This document shows positions 1 through 9,196 of a stretch of DNA of 64,000 nucleotides, piece by piece; positions within the stretch are counted from its first letter, which is position 1, and the number at the start of each line of letters is the position of its first letter. The notes below the pieces were generated by a model. The model was not told where the DNA came from. It searched no databases and saw only the letters and a list, made by a program, of their open reading frames with translations. The DNA is from Stenotrophomonas maltophilia (GTDB taxonomy: Bacteria > Pseudomonadota > Gammaproteobacteria > Xanthomonadales > Xanthomonadaceae): positions 4,605,001 to 4,669,000 of the forward strand of contig NZ_CP090423.1 in assembly GCF_023518235.1 (NCBI RefSeq), given 5' to 3'. The position numbers and the translations under genes are program-made.

Positions 1-2
1 CC

Positions 3-1010
3 ATGCTGCTGATCGGCGTTGCCGGCACCGAACTGACCGCCCAGGAACGCGACTGGCTGCAGCACGATGCCGTGGCCGGGGTGGTGCTGTTCAAGCGCAA
101 CTTTGCTTCGCGCCAGCAGGTGACCGATCTGAGCGCGGCCATCCGCGCCGCTGCGCCGCGCCCGCAGCTGATCTGCGTGGACCAGGAAGGCGGCCGCGTG
201 CAGCGCTTCCGCGAGGGCTACAGCGCGCTGCCGCCGCTGCAGGAGATCGGCGCGATGTACGCCACCGATCCGCAGCGGGCGCTGGCCATGGCCGAGCAGC
301 ACGCCTGGCTCATGGCCAGCGAGGTGCGAGCCAGCGGCGTGGACCTGAGCTTCGCGCCGGTGGTCGATCTGGGCCGCGGCAATCGCGCCATCGGCAACCG
401 TGCCTTCAGTGAAGACCCGCAGGTGGTGGCCGCCTTCACCGCCGCCTACGTGCGTGGCATGCACGCGGTCGGCATGGCCGCCACGCTCAAGCATTTCCCC
501 GGTCACGGCACCGTGCTGGAGGATACCCACGTCGATACCGCGATCGATCCGCGCGCGCTGGACGAACTGCGTGCGCAGGACCTGGTGCCGTTCCAGGCCG
601 GCATCGCCGCCGGTGCCGACGCGGTGATGATGGCGCACGTGATCTATCCGCAGGTGGCGCCGGAGCCGGCAGGCTATTCGCCGCGCTGGATCCAGGACAT
701 CCTGCGTGGCGAACTCGGCTTCCGTGGCGTGGTGTTCTCCGACGACATCGGCATGGCCGCCTCGCACAGCGCCGGCGGTGTGCCCGCGCGCGTGCACGCG
801 CACCTGGACGCCGGCTGCGACGTGGTGCTGGTCTGCCATCCCGAGCTGGTCGATGAAGCCCTGCACGCGGTGCAGGGGCGCTCCCTCAATACCGCTGCGC
901 TGCTGGGCCTGATCGGCCGCGGCGCGCTTGGCTGGGATGGCCTGTTGGCCGATGCCCGCCATGGCGACACCCAATCCCGTCTGCTTGAAACCCTTGGAAG
1001 AACCGTCTGA
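3..1010 (+). CDS. nagZ: beta-N-acetylhexosaminidase NagZ
   Basis: Family 3 glycoside hydrolase of about the usual bacterial NagZ length (335 aa). It removes GlcNAc from GlcNAc-anhydroMurNAc peptides in the cytoplasm during peptidoglycan recycling. No signal peptide is visible, as expected. The family signature KHFPGHG lies at residues 163-169, followed by DTHVD (His176 is the expected catalytic loop histidine); the nucleophile region VVFSDDIGMAA is intact. The start is two bases inside the window, so its ribosome site cannot be judged, but the N-terminus MLLIGVAGTEL fits the family. The stop overlaps the next start by one base (TGATG), so it is coupled to hpt. In AmpC/L1-L2 systems the NagZ product feeds AmpR signalling (established knowledge). 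Confidence 0.95.
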   Translation: MLLIGVAGTELTAQERDWLQHDAVAGVVLFKRNFASRQQVTDLSAAIRAAAPRPQLICVDQEGGRVQRFREGYSALPPLQEIGAMYATDPQRALAMAEQHAWLMASEVRASGVDLSFAPVVDLGRGNRAIGNRAFSEDPQVVAAFTAAYVRGMHAVGMAATLKHFPGHGTVLEDTHVDTAIDPRALDELRAQDLVPFQAGIAAGADAVMMAHVIYPQVAPEPAGYSPRWIQDILRGELGFRGVVFSDDIGMAASHSAGGVPARVHAHLDAGCDVVLVCHPELVDEALHAVQGRSLNTAALLGLIGRGALGWDGLLADARHGDTQSRLLETLGRTV

Positions 1011-1564
1011 TGCCCAACCTCACCATTTCCCAGGCCCTGGCCCAGGCTGACCTGCTGGTCGACCGCCCCACCATCGACAAGGCCATCGCCGCTATCGCCG
1101 ACGCCATTGCGCGCGATTACAAGGGCGAGGTGCCGCTGTTCCTGTCGATCATGCACGGCGCGCTGCCCTTCGCCGGCCAGCTGGCGCTGGAACTGGGCGC
1201 GCGCGGCCAGGACGTGCAGTTCGATTACCTGCACGCCACCCGCTACCGCGGTGAAACCACCGGTGGCGACCTGGTCTGGAAGCACAAGCCGGCCACCTCG
1301 CTGTTCGGCCGCCGCGTGCTGCTGGTCGACGACATCCTGGATGAGGGCTACACCCTGCAGGGCGTGCGCACCTGGTGCCTGGAGCAGGGCGCGACCGACG
1401 TGCGCATCGCCGCGATGACGGTGAAGAAGCACGATCGCGCGCTGCCGGACGTGACCGCCGACTACGCCGGCATCGAACTGCCGGATCGTTACGTGTTCGG
1501 CTTCGGCATGGACGTCAACGAAACCCTGCGCTGCGTGCCGGCCATCTACGCAATGAAGGAATAA
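1010..1564 (+). CDS. hpt: hypoxanthine-guanine phosphoribosyltransferase
   Basis: Type I phosphoribosyltransferase of 184 aa, converting hypoxanthine or guanine plus PRPP into IMP or GMP in the cytosol. The PRPP-binding loop VLLVDDILDEGYT occupies residues 103-115, with the acidic pair Asp107-Asp108. The N-terminal PLFLSIMHGALPFAG fits the hpt-type pyrophosphate loop. The ATG overlaps the nagZ stop by one base. It is followed by mtnP, whose reaction releases hypoxanthine, so the order suggests a purine-salvage unit. Xanthine could also be a substrate; this cannot be told from sequence alone. Confidence 0.92.
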   Translation: MPNLTISQALAQADLLVDRPTIDKAIAAIADAIARDYKGEVPLFLSIMHGALPFAGQLALELGARGQDVQFDYLHATRYRGETTGGDLVWKHKPATSLFGRRVLLVDDILDEGYTLQGVRTWCLEQGATDVRIAAMTVKKHDRALPDVTADYAGIELPDRYVFGFGMDVNETLRCVPAIYAMKE

Positions 1565-1596
1565 CGGCGCGGCCGCCCGCGGCGCACCGTTTCCAC

Positions 1597-1630
1597 CGCC
1601 GGCATCCTCGGGTGCCGGCGTTCGTCTTTT
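1597..1630 (+). terminator. Hairpin with T-rich tail after hpt
   Basis: An 8-bp perfect stem (CGCCGGCA, 1597-1604, with TGCCGGCG, 1613-1620) is followed by TTCGTCTTTT. It may terminate or attenuate between hpt and mtnP, although the mtnP ribosome site begins only four bases later. Confidence 0.45.
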
Positions 1631-1645
1631 CATGGAGTGCTTCGA

Positions 1646-2392
1646 ATGCAACAGATCGCCCTGGCCGTGATCGGCGGTACCGGTGTCTACAACCTGGCCA
1701 AGCTCGACGACGTGCAGACCCACGAGGTCGACACCCGTTTCGGCCGTCCGTCCGGCCCGGTGCGGGTGGGCACGCTGCTCGGCCACCGCGTGGCGTTCCT
1801 GGCGCGCCATGGTGAAGGCCACTCGCTGCCACCGCACAAGATCAACTACCGCGCCAACCTGGCCGCGCTGCAGCAGCTGGGCGCGCAGCGGGTGCTGGCG
1901 TTGAACACCGTGGGCGGCATCACCGAACACTTTGGGCCGCGCGTGCTGGCCTGCCCGAACCAGATCATCGACTACACCTGGGGCCGCATCAGCACGATCT
2001 GTGAAGAAGAGGGCACCGACGTGGTTCACGTCGACTTCGGCCATCCGTACACGCCGATGCTGCGCAGCAAGATCCTGGCGGCGGCCAAAGTGACCGGTGT
2101 CACGGTCCATGACGGTGGCTGCTACGGCGCAACCCAGGGCCCGCGCCTGGAAACCATCGCTGAAATCGCCCGCATGCGCCGGGACGGCTGTGACCTGGTG
2201 GGCATGACCGGCATGCCCGAAGCCGCGCTGGCACGGGAGCTGGGCCTGGATTACGCCTGCCTGGCGATCATTGCCAACTGGGCCGCCGGCTGCGGGGAGG
2301 GCGAGGAGATCACGATGGCCGAAGTGCTGGCCAATGTGCAGGCCGCCAGCAACGGACTTCCGGAACTGGTGGGCGAATTGGCACGGGGGTGA
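1646..2392 (+). CDS. mtnP: S-methyl-5'-thioinosine phosphorylase (MTAP/PNP family)
   Basis: A 248-aa PNP/MTAP-family phosphorylase. The phosphate loop GGTGVYN is near residues 10-16. The MTAP signature [19 protein letters not shown] begins at Arg54. [10 protein letters not shown] and [20 protein letters not shown] follow as in the family. Relatives in Pseudomonas act on methylthioinosine, giving hypoxanthine and methylthioribose-1-phosphate; that specificity is inferred here from the hpt/nagZ neighbourhood. ATG 1646 is chosen over an in-frame GTG at 1637 because GGAG at 1634-1637 sits eight bases before it. Confidence 0.85.
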   Translation: MQQIALAVIGGTGVYNLAKLDDVQTHEVDTRFGRPSGPVRVGTLLGHRVAFLARHGEGHSLPPHKINYRANLAALQQLGAQRVLALNTVGGITEHFGPRVLACPNQIIDYTWGRISTICEEEGTDVVHVDFGHPYTPMLRSKILAAAKVTGVTVHDGGCYGATQGPRLETIAEIARMRRDGCDLVGMTGMPEAALARELGLDYACLAIIANWAAGCGEGEEITMAEVLANVQAASNGLPELVGELARG

Positions 2393-2421
2393 TTGTCTTC
2401 CCCGAGCAAGCTTTGCATACT
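2393..2421 (+). promoter_or_regulatory. Possible sigma-70 promoter for the cold-shock gene
   Basis: TTGTCT (2393-2398) and CATACT (2416-2421) are 17 bp apart, each matching the sigma-70 boxes at four of six positions, and lie about 60 bp before the cold-shock start. The untranslated leader would be short, unlike the long thermosensing leader of E. coli cspA. Confidence 0.35.
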
Positions 2422-2480
2422 CAGCTTGTGCGCGGGTTCAGCGTACACCACCCATTCATTGCATAAGGTCTCGCATCACC

Positions 2481-2687
2481 ATGCCGAACGGTACCGTCAA
2501 GTGGTTCAACGACGCCAAGGGATTTGGCTTCATCTCGCCGGAGGATGGCAGCGCCGACGTGTTCGCGCACTTCTCCGCCATCAACTCCAAGGGCTTCCGC
2601 AGCCTGCAGGAAGGCCAGCGTGTCACCTATGACGTGACCCAGGGCCCGAAGGGTGCCCAGGCTTCGAACATCACGCCGGCCGAGTGA
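2481..2687 (+). CDS. Cold-shock domain protein (CspA family)
   Basis: A 68-aa single OB-fold protein that binds single-stranded nucleic acid and melts RNA structure. RNP1 (KGFGFI) is at residues 13-18 and RNP2 (VFAHF) at 27-31; the N-terminus [10 protein letters not shown] is typical. It stands alone between mtnP and a flavoprotein, with its own probable promoter and a strong terminator. Which Csp paralogue this is cannot be decided. A weak AAGG lies about 12 bases before the ATG. Confidence 0.93.
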   Translation: MPNGTVKWFNDAKGFGFISPEDGSADVFAHFSAINSKGFRSLQEGQRVTYDVTQGPKGAQASNITPAE

Positions 2688-2706
2688 TCCACTCGACAGT
2701 GCGTTG

Positions 2707-2734
2707 AAAACCCCGCTTCGGCGGGGTTTTTTTT
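2707..2734 (+). terminator. Rho-independent terminator after the cold-shock gene
   Basis: CCCCGC-TTCG-GCGGGG (2711-2726), a six-pair GC stem with a UUCG tetraloop, is followed by eight T residues and preceded by AAAA. Confidence 0.9.
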
Positions 2735-2782
2735 GCGCCGCCGTTGCGGCCATGAAGTTGCCGCCTCGGGCACAATGGGGGC

Positions 2783-4051
2783 ATGACGGAACGACTGCGC
2801 ATCGCCGTGATCGGCTACGGCACCGCCGGCCAGGCATTGGCCATCCTGCTCACCCGTGACGGTCACGAGGTGGAGATCTTCGAACGGGTGCCGACGCCGG
2901 GGCCGGTCGGTGCCGGCTTCCTGCTGCAGCCCAGCGGCCTGCAGGTGCTGTGGCAGATGGGTCTGCTCGACGCAGTGCGCGCGCATGCCGCGCCGGTGCA
3001 CCGCCTGTACGGCGACACGCCGTGCGAACGTGCGGTGATGGACATGCGCTATGACGGCCTGGACGCGCGGCTGCATGGCCTGGGCATGCAGCGCGGTGCC
3101 CTGTTCTCGCTGCTGGACCACGCACGTGGCGGTGCCGGCCAGCTGCACGCCGGCACCACCATCGTCGATGTGGACAGCGCGCAGGGCCGCGTGCGCGACA
3201 GCGAAGGTCGCCTGCACGGCCCGTTCGATCTGGTGGTGGCCGCCGACGGTGCAGCCTCGACCCTGCGCGGCACCCTTGGCGGTGGCGCTGCGCTGGACCG
3301 TGTGTATCCGTGGGGCGCGCTGTGGTGCCTGCTGCCGGCCGAAGACTGGCCGCACATGCAGGAACTGCGGCAGCGCTACGTAGCCGCGCGCAAGATGATC
3401 GGGCTGCTGCCGGTCGGCACCCGGCCCGGCGACGACACGCCGCGACTGAGCTTCTTCTGGAGCCTGCCACGCAGCGATTTCGAGCGTTGGCAGGCCGATG
3501 GCATGGCGCCGTGGCTGGACGAACTGCATGCGCTGTGGCCGCAGGCCAGCGCCCGCTTCGCGCATCTGCGCGAGGCCGGCCAGCTGGCGCGCGCGGTCTA
3601 CCGCGATGCGGCGATGACGCGTTGGCATCACGGTCGCATGGTGCTGGCCGGTGATGCCGCCCATGCAATGAGCCCGCAGCTGGGGCAGGGCGTGAACATG
3701 GCGCTGCTGGATGCCGTGACGCTGCGCGATGCGCTGCGCAGGCACGGCGCAGGCGCCGAAGCATTGCAGGCCTACCAGGCGCAGCGGCGCGCGCACGTGG
3801 CGGTTTACCAGCGCTGGAGCCGTTGGCTCACGCCGCTGTTCCAGTCCGAGCGCGATGCCTGGGCGAAGGCGCGTGATGTGCTGCTGGGGCCGATGGGAAA
3901 GCTGCCGGGCGGTCGTGGCCACATGCTGCGGGTGCTCAGCGGCACCCAGCATGGCTGGTTCGGTTCGCTGGCGCTGGATCCGGCTTTCATCGCTGCGATG
4001 GCCTGCCGCGAGCAGGCGCCTGCAGGCATCGCGGCAACAGCTCGTGCGTGA
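2783..4051 (+). CDS. FAD-dependent aromatic-ring-type monooxygenase
   Basis: A class A flavin monooxygenase of 422 aa (PheA/TfdB, UbiH and salicylate hydroxylase superfamily). The N-terminal dinucleotide fold carries GYGTAG at residues 11-16. The second FAD motif LAGDAAHAMSPQLGQGVNMA is near residue 290 and includes the GD signature. The substrate is unknown. Nearby genes give no catabolic or quinone-synthesis context, so a ubiquinone role is not supported. A purine-rich GGGGG precedes the ATG. It is a single gene between a terminator and an unrelated small gene. Confidence 0.82.
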   Translation: MTERLRIAVIGYGTAGQALAILLTRDGHEVEIFERVPTPGPVGAGFLLQPSGLQVLWQMGLLDAVRAHAAPVHRLYGDTPCERAVMDMRYDGLDARLHGLGMQRGALFSLLDHARGGAGQLHAGTTIVDVDSAQGRVRDSEGRLHGPFDLVVAADGAASTLRGTLGGGAALDRVYPWGALWCLLPAEDWPHMQELRQRYVAARKMIGLLPVGTRPGDDTPRLSFFWSLPRSDFERWQADGMAPWLDELHALWPQASARFAHLREAGQLARAVYRDAAMTRWHHGRMVLAGDAAHAMSPQLGQGVNMALLDAVTLRDALRRHGAGAEALQAYQAQRRAHVAVYQRWSRWLTPLFQSERDAWAKARDVLLGPMGKLPGGRGHMLRVLSGTQHGWFGSLALDPAFIAAMACREQAPAGIAATARA

Positions 4052-4233
4052 AGCATTTCGTCACGTGAATTAACGGTTGCGTCACTGCGGTTATGCGAAA
4101 AGAAGTGAGCACGCGACAGTCGCGTCGCCCGTTTTCCTTTCCGTGATCAACATCGCGCGTGGCCCGGGCGGCACCGCCGTTGCGGCCTGTTGCGGCCCGG
4201 ACGTGCCGCGTGATGTTGAAAGAGGAGGACGCC

Positions 4234-4503
4234 ATGTTGTTCGCGGTCGAGGAGCTGGATTCGGAAATCTGCAAGCTGCGCGGTCTGCTGCAGATGCTGC
4301 ACGAAGACCAGCCCGACGTACTGGAAGACGTGTTCGAGTTCCATGTCGGCAGCCTGATCAGCCATGCATCGCCGGAGCACCACGCGCGCATCCGCAGCTG
4401 TGCACAGGACATGCTCGCCGCAATCCGGGCACTGCCACGGCGGCGCGATGATGACACCGCCGATTTCCAGTTGATGCCGCAGCTGGGCGTGCGCCCGGCC
4501 TGA
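4234..4503 (+). CDS. Small conserved-looking hypothetical protein
   Basis: An 89-aa soluble protein not recognised. It is acidic and helical in the middle (EELDSEICKLRGLLQMLHED) and ends in a basic/acidic tail (LPRRRDDDTAD). No signal peptide or membrane segment is seen. The start at 4234 is set by a strong AGAGGAGG at 4221-4228; an in-frame ATG at 4213 lacks such a site. The preceding 180 bp hold no gene. It converges on pdeM with one base between the stops, so the 3' ends of the transcripts must overlap. Confidence 0.6.
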   Translation: MLFAVEELDSEICKLRGLLQMLHEDQPDVLEDVFEFHVGSLISHASPEHHARIRSCAQDMLAAIRALPRRRDDDTADFQLMPQLGVRPA

Positions 4504-4504
4504 T

Positions 4505-5143
4505 TCAGCGCGTCGACAGTGCCTCCAGCCCGCCCTCCACGCAGGCGATCATCTGCTCGCCAGGGGCGGGGACGGGCACGATTCCGGCGGTGAAGGCGGA
4601 GAAGGCGGGCAGGATCGTCATCCCCTCGCGCAGCCAGAACGCGGGAAAGCGCCGCCGCAACGCGGGCAGCGCGATCTGTGGGTGCAGATGTCCTGCAATC
4701 ACATGCCTTGCCGGATCGGCCACAGGTTCATGGCGCAGCAGGAAGGGCCCGAGCGGGACATCGTCGTGGATCCGGACCTGCAGCTGTGCGTGGGCCAGGT
4801 GCCGGTCGTGGTTGCCACGCACGACATGCACTTCCAGCCCCGCATTGCGTTCGCGCCAGCCCTGCCAGTGCTGGTACCACGCCGCGCGATGCGCCGGCCC
4901 ATGCAGGATGTCGCCGAGGATCCACAGTTCGCGGCAGGCATGTGCCTCGAGCAGCGCCTGCAGGCGCTGAAGGTCGCCAACGGTGCCGCCGCTGGGCAGT
5001 GCGATGCCGGCACGACGGAACACATCGGCCTTGCCCAGGTGCAGGTCGGCGATCAGCAACGCCTGTCGTGCCGGCCAATACAGCGCGCGGCTACCGAGCA
5101 ATCGCATGGGCTCGCCGGCAAGCAGCAGATGCTCATCGACCAT
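4505..5143 (-). CDS. pdeM: Ligase-associated DNA-damage-response endonuclease PdeM
   Basis: A 212-aa calcineurin-like metallophosphoesterase. Metal-binding motifs run in the expected order: DLHLGK, GDILHG, GNHDRHL and GHLHP. It is the last gene of a four-gene operon with an Lhr-type helicase, an ATP-dependent ligase and an MBL-fold exonuclease. The homologous Pseudomonas putida cluster has been studied biochemically and its PdeM-type enzyme is a manganese-dependent nuclease (established knowledge). The ATG lies 11 bases inside the end of the helicase gene, so the two are coupled. Confidence 0.88.
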   Translation of the reverse strand: MVDEHLLLAGEPMRLLGSRALYWPARQALLIADLHLGKADVFRRAGIALPSGGTVGDLQRLQALLEAHACRELWILGDILHGPAHRAAWYQHWQGWRERNAGLEVHVVRGNHDRHLAHAQLQVRIHDDVPLGPFLLRHEPVADPARHVIAGHLHPQIALPALRRRFPAFWLREGMTILPAFSAFTAGIVPVPAPGEQMIACVEGGLEALSTR

Positions 5144-7592
5144 GGCGGCGCTCCAGCTGCTGCGCGGCGCGTTGCACCCGGGTGCGCCAGTCTTCGTTGC
5201 TGAACTGCCCGCGCAGGCGCTCGGCCCACAGCGGAAAACCCAGCGGCGTGAGTGATGCCGGCTGCTGCAGCGACAGTGCCTGGGTGCCAATCCGATCCAG
5301 TATCTGCTGCAGGCCCGGCAGGTCCAGGCTGTCGTGCAGGACTTCGCGCTCGGCCAGTGCCAGCAGCAGATGACCTGGGTCGTGCTCACGCAGGACGTCA
5401 TAGAGCAATCCCGCCGAGGCCTGCAGCTGGCGCAGTGAACGCGGCATGCCGCCGGGCAGGCTGGGAACCAGCAGGCCGGCCACACGCGCGATGCCGCGGA
5501 ACTGGCGGCGTGCCAGCTCGCCCAGATTCACCGCCTCACGCAGGTCTTCCAGCAGATGTTCACGGCTGAACAAGGCGCGCCACTGCGGCAGTTCGAGTTC
5601 GATGGCCTGCGCCGGTGCCAGCACCAGACCATGATCGTTCACCGCATAGCCGATGCTGTTGCGCTGCCGGCGGGCACAACGCAGCGCCAGCAGCGCCGCC
5701 AATGCCTCGTGCACGTGGCGGCCGGCAAAGGGATAGACGAACAGGAACTGGCCCTCGCGACGCCTCACATCTTCCACCAGCAGATGATCGGCACCGGGGC
5801 GCGCCGACAACTGTGCCTGCAGTGCCAGCAGCGGCGCCAGCCAGCCTGATTCGGCGCTGTCATCGGCACCGGACAATACCGCTTCCAGTTCGCGGCCCAG
5901 GGCCATCGACAGCGGCAGCTGCCCACCCTGCCAGCGTGGCACGACGCCGTCACCGCGTCCGCGCGCCAGCCGCACGAAGGCGGTCATGTCACGCAGCTGC
6001 ACCAGCTCCAGCAGGCGCCCGGCGAACTGGAAGCGATCACCCCGGCGCAGGCGGCTGGCGAACTGTTCCTCCACTGCACCGAGCCCGCCACCACGCAGGA
6101 ACTGTACGCGCACGCTGCCATCGCTACTGATGGTGCCGATTGACAAGCGGTGGCGCAGCGCCTGGCGGCGATCATGCATGCGGTAGCTGCCATCGGCATC
6201 GCGCACGACCTTGTGGAAGTCCGGGTACTGCGCCAGCGCCTGCCCGCCCTGCACGATGAACTCCAGCACGGCCTGCCATTGCGCGTCGCCCAGCGCGGCG
6301 AAGGCATGGGTACGCCGTACCTGGTCAAGCAGCGCCTGGCTGTCGAAGCCGCCGGCCAATGCGCGGCTTGCCGCGTGCTGGGCCAGCACATCCAACGACA
6401 GCGTGGGTGGCCGGCGGGCTTCGACCACGCCTTCGTGCAGTGCACGGCGCACGGCCGCATATTCGGCCAGTTCCAGTGCGTGGCTGGGGACGCACAGGAT
6501 GGAGCCGCTGGCACCAGGGCGATGGCGTGCACGCCCGGCGCGCTGGCGCAGGCGCGCCACCCCTTTCGGGCTGCCCAGCTGCAGTACCTGTTCAACCTCG
6601 GGGAAATCCACGCCGAGATCGAGGCTGGAGGTCGCCACCACGCAGCGCAACGCGCCTGCGCGCAGGCCGTCTTCCACCTGCTGGCGCAGCGCCGGGTCCA
6701 GCGAGCCGTGATGAAGTGCCAGCGTATCGGCGTCTTCCGGCCATACCGCCGCCAGCGCCTGGTGCCACAACTCGGCCTGCGCGCGGGTGTTGGTGAACAG
6801 CAGGCTGCTGCGAGCGACCATCAGCGCATCCAGCACGCGTGGCAGCTGCGCCAGCCCGAGGTGACCGGCCCACGGAAAGCGTTCGCCGGGCGCCGGCAGC
6901 AGGCTGCGCACGGTGATCGGGCGCGAACGGACGCCCTGCACGATGGGAGCGTCCGGCCGGTCGGGCAGCAGCACCTGGCGGGCCTGCGCCAGGTTGCCCA
7001 GCGTCGCCGACAATCCCCACAGCTGCAGTGAAGGCGCAGCATCGCGCAGCACGGCCAGGTTCAACTGCAACAGCACGCCGCGCTTGTTGCCCAGCAGTTC
7101 GTGCCATTCGTCCACCACCACACAGCGCAGCTGGCGCATGCGTAGCAGCGTGTCGGGATAACTCAGCAGCAGCGCCAGCGATTCGGGCGTGGTCACCAGC
7201 ACATCGACGCGGCCTTCGCGCGCCTGCCGTCGCTCGCGGTTGCTGGCATCAGCACTGCGCAGGCCGACCCGCCAACCCAGTCCCAGGCCGTCGATCACCG
7301 TCTGCAGCGCACGGGCGGTGTCGCTGGCCAGCGCGCGCAACGGCGTCACCCACAGCACCTGCAGCGGCCGCACCGCACTGGTACGGCGTGGTGCCGGCGG
7401 CGGATCAATCATCGCCTGCAGCAGCGGGCCGCCGAACATGGCCAGGGTCTTGCCGCTGCCGGTGGGCGTGTGCAGCAGCCCGGACTCACCGGCCAGGTAG
7501 TGTCGCCACATCGCGCGCTGGAACGGCAGCGAGCGCCAGCCGCGTGCCGCGAACCAGTCTTCCAGCCGGCGCAGCGCCTGGCTGCGCGTCAT
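5133..7592 (-). CDS. Ligase-associated DEXH-box helicase (Lhr-Core type)
   Basis: An 819-aa superfamily 2 helicase. Walker A HTPTGSGKTLAM includes GSGKT at residues 45-49; motif II is DEWH in VVVDEWHELLG; motif III is LSATLGN; motif VI is RLRQRAGRARHRPG. The C-terminal Lhr-specific region is present. It has the length of the compact Lhr-Core helicases rather than full-length Lhr (about 1500 aa). Related enzymes translocate 3'-to-5' on single strands and unwind RNA:DNA hybrids (known for family members). ATG 7592 overlaps the ligase stop as ATGA, so an upstream reading-frame extension is ignored. Confidence 0.92.
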   Translation of the reverse strand: MTRSQALRRLEDWFAARGWRSLPFQRAMWRHYLAGESGLLHTPTGSGKTLAMFGGPLLQAMIDPPPAPRRTSAVRPLQVLWVTPLRALASDTARALQTVIDGLGLGWRVGLRSADASNRERRQAREGRVDVLVTTPESLALLLSYPDTLLRMRQLRCVVVDEWHELLGNKRGVLLQLNLAVLRDAAPSLQLWGLSATLGNLAQARQVLLPDRPDAPIVQGVRSRPITVRSLLPAPGERFPWAGHLGLAQLPRVLDALMVARSSLLFTNTRAQAELWHQALAAVWPEDADTLALHHGSLDPALRQQVEDGLRAGALRCVVATSSLDLGVDFPEVEQVLQLGSPKGVARLRQRAGRARHRPGASGSILCVPSHALELAEYAAVRRALHEGVVEARRPPTLSLDVLAQHAASRALAGGFDSQALLDQVRRTHAFAALGDAQWQAVLEFIVQGGQALAQYPDFHKVVRDADGSYRMHDRRQALRHRLSIGTISSDGSVRVQFLRGGGLGAVEEQFASRLRRGDRFQFAGRLLELVQLRDMTAFVRLARGRGDGVVPRWQGGQLPLSMALGRELEAVLSGADDSAESGWLAPLLALQAQLSARPGADHLLVEDVRRREGQFLFVYPFAGRHVHEALAALLALRCARRQRNSIGYAVNDHGLVLAPAQAIELELPQWRALFSREHLLEDLREAVNLGELARRQFRGIARVAGLLVPSLPGGMPRSLRQLQASAGLLYDVLREHDPGHLLLALAEREVLHDSLDLPGLQQILDRIGTQALSLQQPASLTPLGFPLWAERLRGQFSNEDWRTRVQRAAQQLERRHGR

Positions 7593-9196
7593 CGCGCCAG
7601 CGCCTGCAGAGCGGTCAGCCGGTCGGCTTCGCTGGCCGGCTTGTCGTGGCGCCAGCGCAGGATGCGCGGAAAACGCACGGCAATGCCCGACTTGTGCCGC
7701 GCACTGCGGTTGACCGCCTCGAAGCCCAGTTCGAACACCTGTTCGGCACGCACGCTGCGCACCGGGCCGAAGCGTTCGCGCGTATTGGCGCGGATCCAGC
7801 GGTCGAGCGTGAGGATTTCCTTGTCGTCCAATCCCGAATACGCCTTGGCCACCGGCACCAGCGTGTCGCCGTCCCACACCCCGAAGGTGTAGTCGGTGTA
7901 CAGCGTGCTGCGCCGTCCATGCCCGGCCTGCGCGTACAGCAGCACCGCATCGATGGTGAGGGGATCGACCTTCCACTTCCACCAGTCGCCACGTCGTCGC
8001 CCCGATTGATAGACGGAGGCGCGGCGCTTGAGCATCAACCCTTCGACGCCGCGATCGCGTGCGCCATCGCGCAGTGCGGCGGCCTGCTGCCAGCCCTCGG
8101 CAGCAACCTCAGGCGACATCTGGATGCGCTTGTCATCCAGCGCGCCTATCAGCTCGGCCAACCGCGCACGCCGTTGCTGCAGCGGCAGTGCGCGCAGATC
8201 TTCGCCGTCCTGTTCAAGCAGGTCGTAGGTAAGTACGCGCACCGGCGTGTTGCGTAGCGTCGCCGCGCCGGGTTTTCGGCGCTGGATGCGGGTCTGCAAT
8301 GCGGTGAAGGCACGCGGCAGGTCGCCGGTTTCATCCCAGGCCAGCAGCTCGCCATCCAGCACGCAGCCCTCGGGCAGCGCCATGGCGGCCTGTTCGATCT
8401 CGGGAAAGCGGCCATCGAGGCGTTCCTCGCCGCGCGACCATAGCGCCACTTCGCCGCGCCGGCGCAGCAGCTGAAGACGGATGCCATCCCATTTCCACTC
8501 CAGCAGCCAGTCTTCGATCGGACCCAGCCGTTCGCCCGGCTCGCCCTCCATCGGCGAGGCCAGGAAGAACGGGTAGGGCTGCTGCCGATCCTGCGGCAGT
8601 TCGTCGGCCGACAACAGCTGCGCCAGCAGTCCGGGCGAGGGTACCCACGCACCGAGCATGCGCTGGGCGATGCGCGCGATGTCCAGGCCGGACCATTCGG
8701 CCAGTGCCTGCTGCACCAGCCGCTGCGAGACACCCACGCGCAGGGCGCCGGTCAGCAGCTTGTTGAACACCAGGCGCTCGCCGCTGCGCAACTGCCGCCA
8801 GCCGGCGACGACCGCCGCGCGGCGCTCGCCCTCGGCACGGTTGGCCACGGCCAGCAGGTGCTGTTCGATCCAGTCCGACAACGGCCGGTCGGCGGCGGGA
8901 TGCAATGGATCATCCAGCAGCAGGGTCAGTGTTTCGGCCAGATCGCCGACCTGGGCATAGCTGTCTTCCACCAGCCAGGCGGGCAGACCGGATTCTTCGG
9001 CGATCCAGCTGCGCAGCTCGCCACTGGTGGCGATCCTGCGGCGTGCGCCGCCGACCTTGCCGCCGCTGAGCAGGAACAGCGCCCACGCCGCATCGTGCGC
9101 CGCGGCGTGGCGGAAGTAGTCGATCAGCGCGGCACGCTTGTCCAGGGTGGCCGTGCTGCGGTCCAGGCGCTGGTAGAGCGCGGCGAAAGCCTTCAT
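7589..9196 (-). CDS. ATP-dependent DNA ligase of the repair cluster
   Basis: A 535-aa ATP-dependent DNA ligase. The adenylation motif EWKWDGIRLQ (nucleophilic lysine near residue 230) is followed by WSRGEERLDGRFPEIE, motif IV-like CVLDGELLAWD, and VEGLMLKRRASVYQSGRRRGDWWKWK covering motifs IV-V; an OB-fold domain ends the protein. The N-terminal 200 residues resemble the DNA-binding domain of archaeal/eukaryal-type ligases. It is additional to the essential NAD-dependent LigA, which lies outside the window. Stops and starts overlap by four bases on both sides, indicating one translational unit of repair enzymes. Confidence 0.92.
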   Translation of the reverse strand: MKAFAALYQRLDRSTATLDKRAALIDYFRHAAAHDAAWALFLLSGGKVGGARRRIATSGELRSWIAEESGLPAWLVEDSYAQVGDLAETLTLLLDDPLHPAADRPLSDWIEQHLLAVANRAEGERRAAVVAGWRQLRSGERLVFNKLLTGALRVGVSQRLVQQALAEWSGLDIARIAQRMLGAWVPSPGLLAQLLSADELPQDRQQPYPFFLASPMEGEPGERLGPIEDWLLEWKWDGIRLQLLRRRGEVALWSRGEERLDGRFPEIEQAAMALPEGCVLDGELLAWDETGDLPRAFTALQTRIQRRKPGAATLRNTPVRVLTYDLLEQDGEDLRALPLQQRRARLAELIGALDDKRIQMSPEVAAEGWQQAAALRDGARDRGVEGLMLKRRASVYQSGRRRGDWWKWKVDPLTIDAVLLYAQAGHGRRSTLYTDYTFGVWDGDTLVPVAKAYSGLDDKEILTLDRWIRANTRERFGPVRSVRAEQVFELGFEAVNRSARHKSGIAVRFPRILRWRHDKPASEADRLTALQALAR

